NCBI GenBank assembly: GCA_021442155.1
Contig: CM038221.1
Coordinates: 30,967,906-31,031,905, forward strand
Source of the DNA: Cymbidium sinense
Lineage: Eukaryota > Streptophyta > Magnoliopsida > Asparagales > Orchidaceae
Reading direction: 5' to 3'
Length of the DNA stretch: 64,000 bases
The notes under the pieces were generated by a model. That model ran no database searches. It worked only from the letters and a program-made list of their open reading frames with translations, and was not told the origin of the DNA. Shown one piece after another: positions 50,790 to 61,229 of the stretch. Both the position numbers and the translations under genes were made by a program. Numbering within the stretch: the first letter of the stretch is position 1; the number at the start of each line of letters is the position of its first letter.

Positions 50790-51728
50790 CATGATTTTAT
50801 GGGTAGTATTTCTTCAAATAGAGCCCATTAATTAGAAGCATCAGATGTTCCCCTTTACAATCAATAAGTTGATAAGATCCTCCTTGGTAGGCCTTCTCTA
50901 TAACAAAAGGTCTTCTTCAAGTGAGTTTAAACTTGCTTTCCGTCTTTCGACGGGCAACAATTGGTCTTCTTAGAACTAAAACAAGCTCTCCTACTTGAAA
51001 ATATCTAGGGAGGACCAGCTTGTTGTGAGCTTAAATCATCTTGGCTTTGTACAACTTGAGGTTCTGGCATGCCCGTAGGCATCTAAACCTTTGAGCTCTT
51101 CTAACCGCAACCTAACATTCTGCTATGTAGTGATTTTATTACCCATTGCAATCCTTAGTGATGGGAGCTGAACTTCTAATGGTAGAATGGATTCAGAACC
51201 ATACACTAAGGAGAATGGGGTAGATTGGGTTGGAGTTCTATATGTGGCAGAAAGCCCACAAGGCTTTAACTAGTTTCTCATGCCACTGTCGCTTGTTATC
51301 GTCAAGTGTCTTCTTTAGTATATGGATGAGAGTTTTGCAGAATGCTTTTACCAGACCATTTTCCCTAGGATAGTAGATGGTGGAATATCTCCAATCTATA
51401 GATGTCTCTTAGCGAAGCTGTTGATCTTGGTGCTTTTGAATGCAGTACCATTATCAGATATAATTCGTTCGAGGCACCCCAAACCTATATACGATATGGT
51501 TCCTTGGAGCACATGCTAAGCTATGACCTCTTTGAGTGGGATTTCCTCCACACACTTGAAAAAGTAATCGGTGGTAGTTAAGATGAACCGATGACCCTGA
51601 GAAGAAGGATGATCGATGGGATCCACTATGTCGGTACCCCAACACTCAAATGGCCATGAGGCTAATGTAGGATGTAGAATGTTGGGGGTTGATGTAGGAC
51701 CACACCATGTACCTGACACTGATGGCAT
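50790..51728 (-). pseudogene. Integrase of the Tat/Ogre-like element, decayed
   Basis: Minus-strand reading gives the core WPFECWGTDIVDPIDHPSSQ then GHRFILTTTDYFFKCVEE, then ISDNGTAF (about 51440-51470), then STIYYPRENGLVKAFCKTL (about 51320-51380). The C-terminal part is readable as YKAKMI, GELVLVLRRPIVARRKTESK and the end INGLYLKKYYP (about 50795). Both catalytic aspartates are visible, but the glutamate expected in the NGxxEA motif reads as lysine (NGLVKA). Stops and frameshifts separate the parts. The C-terminal signature INGxYLKKYY matches the remnant in the 16-kb element. Confidence 0.85.
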
Positions 51729-52059
51729 CTCCTAGTTATGTTCATACAGCCTGTAATCATCAAAGGCTAGTAGTATCCTAGTCTCTTGATCTTTGCTTTC
51801 ACCTTCAGACTGGATTGATACAGTCCTCATAGACCTGAATGTATCTCGTTGATGATCTTATAGGCTTCGTGTTTGTCTAAACAGTGTAACCATATTTGAT
51901 CGAAAGATCATCAGTACAAAGTGCCATCCACGAGAGCATAAGAGAGAGCTCTCTGCTTCATCTGATGGGCTTGTGATTTCTCTTGAGGTAGTTTTCATGT
52001 GTTCAAGTAATCTATGAATGGTTGCCTCCAATCTAGCTCCTCTTCTTTATTAGCAACGA

Positions 52060-52560
52060 CAACCTCCGCTTCAAGAGAATGTCTCTCGACGAGTTCATCA
52101 TCAATAAGGGATATAACTTGTCTATTTTGGACCCTTATTGGAATGGATTCATCTTTCAGACATGCCAATTCCTTGGCGAGTTTGGCTAAAGCATCTACTA
52201 CTACATTCTCTCCTCGAGAAACCTTGTAGATGGTGACCTCAGGATTTGGGCCAACAACTTCATGGTGTACTCGTGGTAGTGACGAAGCTTAGGTTTTAGA
52301 ACCTTATAGGACCCCAATGAGTTGAGAATCCCATGATGTTGATGCTCTTGACACACCGTAATAGCTAACTCTCCAAAGCAATCAAAGCCTCATACTCAAC
52401 TTCATTGTTGGTGCATGGATTGGAGATAGTATGAGAATCTCATCACATCCGATGAGTTAAGAGAATGATTCCCCACCCCCTTTCTTGGAAGAGTATGATT
52501 CTTCTCCTTTTTTAAAGGAAGCTGCACCATCAAAATACATCTCCAGGTGATCAACCTCTA
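52060..52560 (-). pseudogene. Additional RNase H domain of the Tat/Ogre-like element, decayed
   Basis: The minus strand reads TNNEVEYEALIALES near 52381-52420 and ENVVVDALAKLAKELACL near 52160-52215. These are the middle and end motifs of the second RNase H that marks the Tat lineage, lying between the RT-linked RNase H and integrase. Frames are broken. Confidence 0.7.
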
Positions 52561-52639
52561 AGTTCATGATTTGTTCATGGGAGATCATCACTAAGCGAGG
52601 AATCGCAGGAAGTGGGTGTCTTTGCTAAGAAATTATATC

Positions 52640-53814
52640 GTGACCTTTCGTACAAATATAATATCAAACTATGAGAGAATCATGGACCAACATGCCAACC
52701 GTCCAGATAATGTTGGTCATGTCATGAGATACTGTAGTGGATTGATTCTTGAAATCAAGTTTACCTTATGAGAAAGCATATAATGCCTTAGCTTTTGGTA
52801 TGTAAAGATTAAAGCTAGGCAATGTTTCTCAATAGGAAGATAGTTTGCTTCAACAGAGATCAGATGATGGATGAGGTAGTAGAGAGCGTTCTCCTTACCT
52901 TCATCGTTGGTTTAAGCAAATAATGCGCTAAGGGAGTCGTCCAATGCAGCAATGTAGAGAATAAGTGGCCTACCCGAGATAGGGGTTGTTAGAACTGCCG
53001 ACTTCACCAAATACTATTTGATGTCTTCAAAAGTATGTTGACACTTGTCATCCCACTTGAACTTGGCATCCCTTTTGACAAGTGCTAAAATGGCATCTCC
53101 CAGATTGGAGATAAAGCATCTTAGATCCCACCCTTGGAAAGATCTGAGTTGAGTTAGACTTTTTAGGGGGTATCATTTCTAAGATAGCTTTGATCTTTTT
53201 GGGTCTATCTCTATTCCCGATGTCGGATAACAAACCCAATGAACTTCCTAAAGCTACTCAGAATGCACACTTTTTGGGGTTCATTTTGTGGTTGAATTGC
53301 CTTAACAGTTCAAAACTACTCTAAAGTCAAAGAGATGGTCTTCCTTTTCTTTGCTTTTGACTACTAGATCATCAACATAGCATTTAACTTAATGATGAAT
53401 GAGTTCATTGAAGATTCGAGTCATGGCTTGCTTGTATGTAGCACCAGCATTTTTAAGGTTGAAAGGCATGACCTAATAACAATATATTCCAATCGGGGTT
53501 CAAAAAGCAGTGTTTCTTTTATCCTTGGGGGCCATCTTGATTTGGTTGTAGCCAGATGACCCATCTATGATGGAGAATACTACATGAGATGAGGCGATGT
53601 CCACCATTAATTCTAGTATAGGAAGTAAAAATTCATCATTAGGACATGCCTTATTTAAGTCCCTGAAATTGATGCATATGCGAATTTGGCCATTCTTTTT
53701 CTTAACTGGCATGACACTAGCTAACCAGGTAGGGTATTTTTCTTCCCTCATAAAACTAGCATCGATTAATTTCTTGACTTTAGAAATGACCAGTTGTTTG
53801 ATTTCTAATCGCAT
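52640..53814 (-). pseudogene. Reverse transcriptase and linked RNase H, decayed
   Basis: The minus strand starts with IKQLVISKVKKLIDASFMRE, then MPVKKKNGQIRICINFRDLN, KACPNDEFLLPI and FSIIDGSSGYNQIKMAPKD (53814-53500). The catalytic YVDD box is present as KCYVDDLVVKS near 53350-53385. Next comes DPKKIKAILEMIPPK-like text (53230-53160) and FKWDDKCQ-like text (about 53040), the thumb and connection. The linked RNase H follows towards 52.7 kb. A stop precedes the YVDD segment and frames shift several times. Confidence 0.85.
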
Positions 53815-55324
53815 ACGTCTAGGAGTTTACTTGATAGGGTTAGCATTAAGGTCTATTGCTAGTTTATGGACTGCTACGTCAGGAGATAATCCGACCATCT
53901 CTTCATAGCTTCATACAAAGCTATCCTTAAACTCAGTCAATAGCCTAACTAAGTCATTGGTTTCTTCTTCATTTAATAGATAATTGATGTATGTAGGGTG
54001 GATCTTCTTTCAAGGTTGATTTCTTTGAGCTTGTCAATAGTAGAATGGATTTTCTCTTCAAATTTTGGAGGTGCATCTTTGATTTGAAGATCATCGGGAT
54101 CATCTAAAGTTTTTAAACACACTTCCTCATAAGAGTTAGTGTGGTTTGAGAAGATCTTATCAGACTCCAGATGATTGGTGACAACTAAGCAGTAACCATC
54201 ATCATCGACTGGACCCACTATACCGAATCTTAGTCTCGGTCTTGATTGTGCATCCCTGCCTTTATTGTTCCACATCTTCTCAAAATACTTTGACATGTGC
54301 CTGGACCACGTATAAGGAATCAAACCTTTCTATGCAAGATTATGAACATAGGGCAAGTACCAATCAAAAGGTAATTCCATTAAATCTTTATATAAATTAT
54401 CCTCAAGTTCTACATCAGCTTCGGGACTTGAGGATGATGATCCCAATAGAAATCTCTTTGGCTTGACATCCATGGAAGATCTAGGGGCTTCCTTAACTAC
54501 TAAGCCTTCAACTTTTTGAGAAAAAGTGAGGTTAGAGCAAAAGTTCCCAACTACTGCCTAATAGTTTTACATAATCCTGATTCGAATACATTGGTGCTTT
54601 GCTTAGAGGCCCAGTCTTCATCACTGTCTGGCTCGAGTGTCACCTCCAATGAAACCTGCTGAGAGGGGTCGACTGGTGTGCTAATCACATGAGACTCATC
54701 CCCTGAGCTGGATTCCAAGTCCATGTGAATAACTGGAGTACTCCTGTGAAATTAAACATAATCTCTGTTGGCTGGTTGCCAACCAGGAGATCTTCCACAT
54801 CTGGAATTGCCTCTGTATCTACCTCTGACTATGCCTGGTGGAGGTCCAGTCATCCTATCCATATGTATGTATGGTAGAATGAATTGAGGGTGGAATGTAA
54901 CATGCGACTCTACTTCTTCCTTGGTATCCCTTTCTCGCTCACTTGTACTTTCCTTTTTCTTTTCTTTTTCTTCTTCTTTTTCTTTTTCTTCTTTTACTTT
55001 TTCTTTTGTATTTGAATTTTGTCCAAGTTTGTGAGAATATACATTCTGGTTTTGAGGAAGATAGTAGGTCGCATCTTCATATATCTCGATATCTCTAATT
55101 AAAAATTACATTTCATCTCCTTTGACACAGTATTCGATTCCATTTGTTTGAAACTTGTTTTGGTGTGTCCAAGGCCTACCGAGCAAAGCAGTGAATGATG
55201 TATTCGAATCAATTATATATAACTTGGTTTCAGTCTTCCAGTTGCATATTTCCAAAGATAACATTAAAGATCCTAAAGCCCTCTCGCCCTGTTCATTGAA
55301 TCCTCTCAACATCATCCGATCTCC
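53815..55324 (-). pseudogene. Protease-RT linker with Lys/Glu-rich tract
   Basis: A minus-strand frame at 54323-53973 contains DDLQIKDAPPKFEEKIHSTI then DKLKEINL, the conserved pre-RT spacer of Tat elements. At about 54945-55011 the plus strand is almost pure CTTTTT/CTT, which on the minus strand encodes a Lys/Glu-rich low-complexity tract. Ogre elements are reported to splice an intron between protease and RT, so this would be the place to look; I cannot prove splice sites here. Confidence 0.55.
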
Positions 55325-55710
55325 TCAGAGTGCAGAGATGTCAATCTTCAAATAGGCAAGGGTTTTTAGGATCATAATGTTCATCGATGCACCTGGATCA
55401 ACTAAAACCCTAAAAAGTCTGAATCTGCCCATATCCACTGTTATATAGAGGGGACGGTTGTGCTCCATGTTTCCCAGAAGAAAGTCTTCATCGATAAATG
55501 TGACTCCCTGGGCTTCTCTTGAATAATGTGCTCCTCTCCAATAGAGGTCAGCTGAACTAAGCATATCTCTGGATCAAGAAGGGCCTTGATTAATGATTTC
55601 CTCATCTCTTTGGATAAGACAAGGGCATCATATATGCTTAGTTTAGCTGACAACTTTCTTAGGTGAGCGAGGACATTGTAATTACCTCTGGGCTGATCCT
55701 CCACAAGCAT
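55325..55710 (-). pseudogene. Aspartic protease region, decayed
   Basis: The minus strand reads NRPLYITVDMGRFRLFRVL followed by VDPGASMNIMILKTLAYL. DPGAS stands at the place of the retroviral-type D-T/S-G active site, a form seen in Tat-type proteases. Upstream, SIYDALVLSKEMRKSLIKAL is the conserved segment that precedes the protease in this lineage. It spans at least two frames. Confidence 0.7.
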
Positions 55711-56186
55711 ATCCTTGGGTGGAGCATCTTGTGGAGGCGCTTCTTGCTCGTTGGTACCAATGACTTGTTTCCCTTATCTTGAGGTGCCCTAGGAGGTAGA
55801 ACCTTGCCACTATGAGGTTAACTTGGTGACTCTTGTGGTGGGTTAGTGGAAAGCTACACCTTTCATCAGGCTCACACAACTTCTCTATGGGACCCTCAAA
55901 TCGATGATTCTAAGTCTATCTCAAGAGGTGAACCCATAGTATTCAAAAGGAAAGTCCTTTTTTGAATCAGAAAGAAGATGATCAGAGTTGTTATAATTAT
56001 TATTAAGACTTTAAGAATTTTCTAAAAGAGTAGAATCAGATAACCCATCAAAAGTGGACATAGATGTAATTCAAACTAGCTTTATTCCTCGATTTCTTAG
56101 ATTTAAAAGGAGGTACATAGTAGAAATCTAGTAAAGTAAGTGGGGTGAGGGATTTAATGCCCTCATCCGCCGATACAAGATGTCTA

Positions 56187-57707
56187 CTAGAAGAAGAGCA
56201 AGGGGAATGCTGAAGTAGTAGTAGCATGCGTGGAATGGAGGCTGGACTCGGTCGGTGTTTGCTCTACTTGGCTATCCCGGGCAAGTATGGGCTGCTGCTG
56301 CTGCTGAGCTCCTACTTTTCCCAAGTTATTTTTGGCAATATGCAAACCTTCCTTGATGTTGGAGGTTCGAGCTCGCTCAGGCACCTATAAGGAAAGTTTC
56401 TTGATTTTAGAAATAATTATTTTAGAGGTTCAAGATAAAGAGATATCCCAACCTTCTTTTATTTTGAGAGGATCACATGTATCCCCAAGGATTACCCTAA
56501 CAAAACTGGATGGTTATTCCACTAGATATTCCTTAGGGATAACTATGGTTCTTAACTTGTAGCTATGCTCAAACCAGTCCTTAAATGTAAAGCAATCCTC
56601 CAAAACATGTCCTAGCATGCGGTGGTAGGGGCAAAAGTTAGGATCATTACTCTTGCCCACTTCCCTGGGCTTCAGTAAAATCGTTTCTTTAAGAGGTTCT
56701 TAAAGATTTTCGACTATCTCCATCTTAAATGAATACTTTTATTTAATTTATCCAAAAGTAGGTGATAGCTAGGGTATATGTATAGGAGAGTATGGTTGAG
56801 GAGGTGTGAAGAAGGCTATGGAGGCTCTTGTGTGATTTAGTAAGATACTTTCTTTATTAGCTTGGTTCACATTTCATGCTTAAATTATGCCATCAGAATA
56901 TAATCAATGAAGGACTCATTAGGGGTGTTGTTTATATCTTGAGAGATCACCCATAGTTACCATTTCTTTGATTCTGCCAATTTATTAATAAGAGTTGCTC
57001 ACTGGTAAAGTCTTCTTGAATCATTGTAAGTTGCTCCAATCAAAAGCTATACCCGCTAAGCTTTTGGAGCAAGATGAACAAATAACACATCATTTGCGGC
57101 GACATTACCATTTGCTCACGAAGTATGCTATCTATTTGGCGTGGGTTCCCGCTGCCATCAAAACTCTTGAAAGAAGGAGGAACAAAACCCTTAGGATATT
57201 GGATAACATCGAATTCCTCTAGGTATGGTCTACCCTTTGGAACTGATGAACCTCCTCGAGCTTGCACCAGCGCTTCTCTCACTTATTATTCAACTATGAG
57301 TTTGATATCTTTTTATTGTATGGAGGTGCTGCTCACTACCTTCCTATACAAGCTAGTCCTTGCTCTATCGGAGGTGAACTTTTGGGTTAATCCAAGACAT
57401 GCAATAACTTAGGGCAGTCTCCCAATGGTAGGATATCTTTGTTGGAGCTTGTTTACGAGTGCTAGAATTGCTAGCAAATCTTCACCATCTTATCTTGTCT
57501 ACTCATTCTTCTATTTGAGTTGCTAAAGGAGGTGTTGGGTCGAATAGGTTGTATCATCCTGATAGGCCGCAACACCTTCCAAACTCTGGTGATCCTAAAG
57601 GAGGGAACCCCTGGTATCAAACATATGCACCTCTGCCGAGTCTTCCAACAAATCATATTCATTGGGATCAAAGCTAACCTTCTCTTCCTTGAGGTCAGAC
57701 CAGTCAT
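56187..57707 (-). pseudogene. Gag region, decayed
   Basis: The capsid-type start is visible on the minus strand at about 57250-57100: YLEEFDVIQYPKGFVPPSFK then SFDGSGNPRQ. It is followed near 56633-56591 by a zinc-binding-like motif, CPYHRMLGHVLEDCFTFK, that replaces the usual CCHC knuckle in Tat/Ogre Gag. Between and after these, frames are broken. A glutamine-rich piece (QQQQQP, from CTG repeats near 56290) and other low-complexity text lie near 56.2-56.4 kb. Confidence 0.7.
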
Positions 57708-57771
57708 ACCCCAGGATTTCTTTCTTCTTAGTGAGATACTGTGCTACAATATCATCTAAGGAGCGGTCCAG

Positions 57772-59227
57772 CTATGCAGGGACAAATGATCGGGGCTGAT
57801 TGGTGATGGGATCATGTTCATGAACATAGATACATCTAACCTCCCTTGCTATCAGAATATTGATCTTGTGAGGGCTACGCTCACTGGAGGATACATGCTC
57901 ATGGCTATCAACTGCCATGGGTGGAGTGCGGCTCCTAGGAGGGTCTATCACCATAGGGACAATGGAACTATTTTCTTCTCCTTCTGCTATGTCCATGATC
58001 TGCTGAGGTGGTGGTGGTGAAGGCACAACTACGATGCTATGAGGTTGCCACTCTTCATTCACAAAGTAGGAGGTCGAGAGGAGAGCTCACCTGCCTTCGA
58101 TGGTAGATGAAATGGGATCTCTTGGCCATAGCCGGATTACCAGTGGGGCTTTCTTTTCTCCTGATGCTGCCTTCATGGCTTTAGATGGAATTATAGAAGA
58201 TGGGACTTGCACTATTGATGATGGACATAGAGTGGAGCGGTGTGATGGAGACAACACCGACTCCCTCTGTGCGGGGGCTCTCTTCCCATGATGGGTAGTA
58301 CCAGTCAATAGAATACTATCAATGTGATCGGTGTGGGTGGCATCGATCGGAAATGAGGCGAGGGTGTTGAGCCGCATACCTTCACCTCTCTAGTAACATG
58401 AACTGATGCATGGGCCTCTCTGGCCCTCTCTTGACGGATATGCTCACCCACACTATGAGGGATAACCAATTGTAAATCAAACTGGGCACAGAACTTTGAC
58501 CATCCGTAATCCCTGCCATCTATACTGAGGCCAGCATACGACCTCCTCCTATCTCTGGTAGGTGCCTCATAGTGAACTGTAGGTGGAGGTGACACTTTAA
58601 TCCTCTTAACATCTTACTTTCAGACCTGGAAAGAGGATGAAACTTGTTCTATGTGATCAAAGGAGAAACTACCCTGGGTGACTCCTCTACTGCAATGTGA
58701 GAGACTGCTTCCATCTCCTTGGCTATGTGCACATGATGCCGCTTGATCTTGCGGCTCTTATTACGATGTTGAGTTCTACTGGGTGGAGCAGTACAGGAAC
58801 TAGACCCTATCTCAAAGGTTGGGGAGACTATCCTTGAAGCTAGGGTAGCCTTCCCCTTGGAGGAAGCCAGTGAGCGGGTACCCGTCTTGGGGAACAACTG
58901 ACGCACTAGAGTTGTCTTATGAGAACCTCTACCTCCTTCCTCTTCAGTGAGGGAAACTATGAATTTGAGGGCATCTCAATATGGATGACTAGCTTCTGCC
59001 CAATCACCACATTCTTGTAGTTGTGAGGGTTGCCCCCTCACAAGTGATCCTAGCCCCTCGAATCCTTGGCCAAAGTGTATCAGATGAGCAAAATCAATTT
59101 GTGGGAGGCTGATCAAGGCCAAATCCATCCCAAAGGGGAAAGCACATACTTGAGCATCCATTTCTTGCATCTTGAACTTGAGAAAAGTTGGAGACTGAAC
59201 TGAACTCATTGTTGGAAACAAACTCAA
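57772..59227 (-). pseudogene. ORF1-like region upstream of gag, decayed
   Basis: Several overlapping minus-strand frames run from 59227 to 57772, including DLALISLPQIDFAHLIHFGQ at the start and a proline-rich part (VVVPSPPPPQQIMDIAEGEE) near the end. Ogre elements carry an extra ORF before gag, and this position fits. I do not recognise a domain. The region is less AT-rich than its surroundings, which supports a coding past. Confidence 0.5.
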
Positions 59228-59283
59228 ATCAAATTTTATGCCTTGATATTATGCTGACTTTTTAAATTTGCTTTAGAATTTGA

Positions 59284-60725
59284 ACCCACACTCAACAACT
59301 TGAATGAGTTAAGTGGGGTTTATTGAATTTAGGAGAGAGATTTTCAAATGAATTGTAGAAGAGATTTTGAGTTTAAAATCCACTTTCAACAAATTTGTGT
59401 ATGTTGGAAATGGGTTCAAATATTTTGAAGAGATTTTTTTGATGCTTCCGTTGGTTCATATTTGAATTTAATTTTTATGTTGGGGACTCTTTATTTAACA
59501 AATTTGAGTATGTTAAATAGAGGGTCAATTGATTTTGTTTGGGATTACTCATTTAGAAAATTTGGGTATGCTAAATGAGTTTTTTGAAAATAATTTTTCT
59601 TCTTTTGCTTATTTGCTCATGATGTGAATCATGTGTGAATTTAGAAATGGAATCTTTACTTAGCAAATTTGTGTATGCTAAATAAAGCCCAAATAATTTT
59701 TTTTGTTTTGATTTTAAAAAGAGGATCTTTACTTAGCAAATTTGTATGCTAAATAAAACCCAAATCTGTTTGATTTTTGTGTTTTGATTTTAAAAAGAGG
59801 ATATTTGCTTAGCAAATTTGGGTATGCTAAATAAAGTCCAAATGTGTTTGATTTTTATTTTGATTTTAAAAAGAGGATCTTTACTTAGAAAATTTGTGTA
59901 TGCTAAATAAAAAATCCAAATGTGATTTTTGTGTTTTGAATTTGAAAAAAGGATCTTTACTTAATAAATTTGCGTATGCTAAATAAAAATCCAAATGTGT
60001 TTGATTTTTGTGTTTTGATTTTGAGTTATTTTTGAAAGGAGGGATTTCTATTTAACAAGCATGGTCTATTAAATGGAATCCAATATTTTTTTTAATTTCC
60101 ATTTTGAAAAATGAAACTCTCATTTGAGAAATTTGGGTATATCAAATGGAATTCCAATGTATTTTGATTCTCACAATTTTTTGCAAAGTAGATTTCCATT
60201 TAACAAATTTGGCTATGTAAAATAGAAGTCAATTATATTTTATTTTTCAAAGGTGAAATTTTTGTGTGTTATTATTGCTTTTTGAAGAGAATGAATTCCA
60301 ACTTATCAAATGTGGAATGTGTTAAGTGGGATTTCAAATGGTGTGATTTTATTTGAAAATGAAATCTCCATTCTGCACATTTGAATATATTGAATGAAGA
60401 GGCTTATCTTCAAATTTGTAATTTTTGAAAAGGGAGAAACTCCAACTTCAACATATGTGAGATATATTGAAATAGAATTTTCATTTTATGATGTGATTCT
60501 ATTTGGACATGAAATCTTCATTCAATAAATTTGGGTAGATTGAATGAGGGTGTTCATTTTCAAATATGTGCTTTTTGAAAGATGATTTTGATTTTATGAA
60601 ATCTTCATTCAATAAATTTGAGTATATTAAATGAGGATGTTCATATGTGCTTTTTGAAAGATGAATTTGTTTTTATTTGGAAATGAAATCTTCATTCAAT
60701 AAATTTGAGTATATTGAATGAGGAT
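59284..60725 (-). repeat. Leader array of about 18 hairpin repeats
   Basis: Units recur mostly every 72-107 bp, commonly about 75. Each holds a left arm, a loop like AATTTGNGTA, and a right arm complementary to the left. Examples on the plus strand: 59485-59526 (TTTATTTAACA / TGTTAAATAGA), 59547-59580 (ACTCATTTAG / CTAAATGAGT), 59654-59687 (TTAGCA / TGCTAA), 59951-59992 (GGAT... / ...ATCC), 60042-60081, 60293-60335 (CAACTTA / TTAAGTGGG) and 60688-60725 (TTCATTCAATA / TATTGAATGAGG). Arms differ between units yet stay paired. The array lies between the primer site and ORF1, in the untranslated leader. Two units (near 60366 and 60440) are weak. Confidence 0.8.
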
Positions 60726-61201
60726 GTTTATATGTGGTTTTTGAAAGATGATCCTTAACTTTGATTTTTGAAAAGATCCTACATGTAATAATCTTGAAGA
60801 TTGTTAGATGAGGTTGAGGTATATGTATTTTGTGCAAGTATTTTATTATGTGAATTTTTTGGGAAGTACTTTTGAAAAGTGATCTTTTTATAAAGGATTT
60901 ATTTTTTCTTATTTGTAGAATGAACTTTACCTTACCATAGAATTGGTAAGGAGGTTCACCAAAGTTTTTAGTCATTTCTTTTTATTAAATTTTATTTTCA
61001 CTTATAGGGGGACTCAATAGGGGTTTTAAGACCTACATGGAGTTAGATCCTAAAACCTAAAGGATGTTGGCTAGCTTAGCTTAAGAATGAAATAAACTAA
61101 GTGCCAACAGAAAAGAAGGATAGTCTCGGATTCATATAAAAATATAAACCCACTATCGATACTTAGAGACAATGATCATTTATCAAAGATGGAGAGAGGA
61201 A
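60726..61201 (-). other. Leader between hairpin array and primer site
   Basis: No repeat or gene recognised. A near-palindromic word, ACCTTACCATAGAATTGGTAAGGAG, occurs near 60930 (only its arms TTACCA and TGGTAA pair). Confidence 0.4.
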
Positions 61202-61222
61202 CCATCCCTAGTGGAGTCGCCA
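61202..61222 (-). other. Primer binding site for tRNA-Arg
   Basis: The minus strand reads TGGCGACTCCACTAGGGATG, starting seven bases inside the 5' LTR edge. It matches the 3' end of plant tRNA-Arg over about the first 13 bases, like the site at 22328. Confidence 0.8.
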
Positions 61223-61229
61223 AAAAAAA

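Noticed and set aside
58087..58377. Host gene on either strand in the 57.7-59.2 kb block
   Set aside because: Overlapping frames are fragmentary; the position between the primer site and gag fits the element's own ORF1 region.
59284..60725. CRISPR-like repeat array
   Set aside because: Repeats are diverged hairpins in a plant retrotransposon leader, spacers are not unique and of even length, and no cas genes are present.
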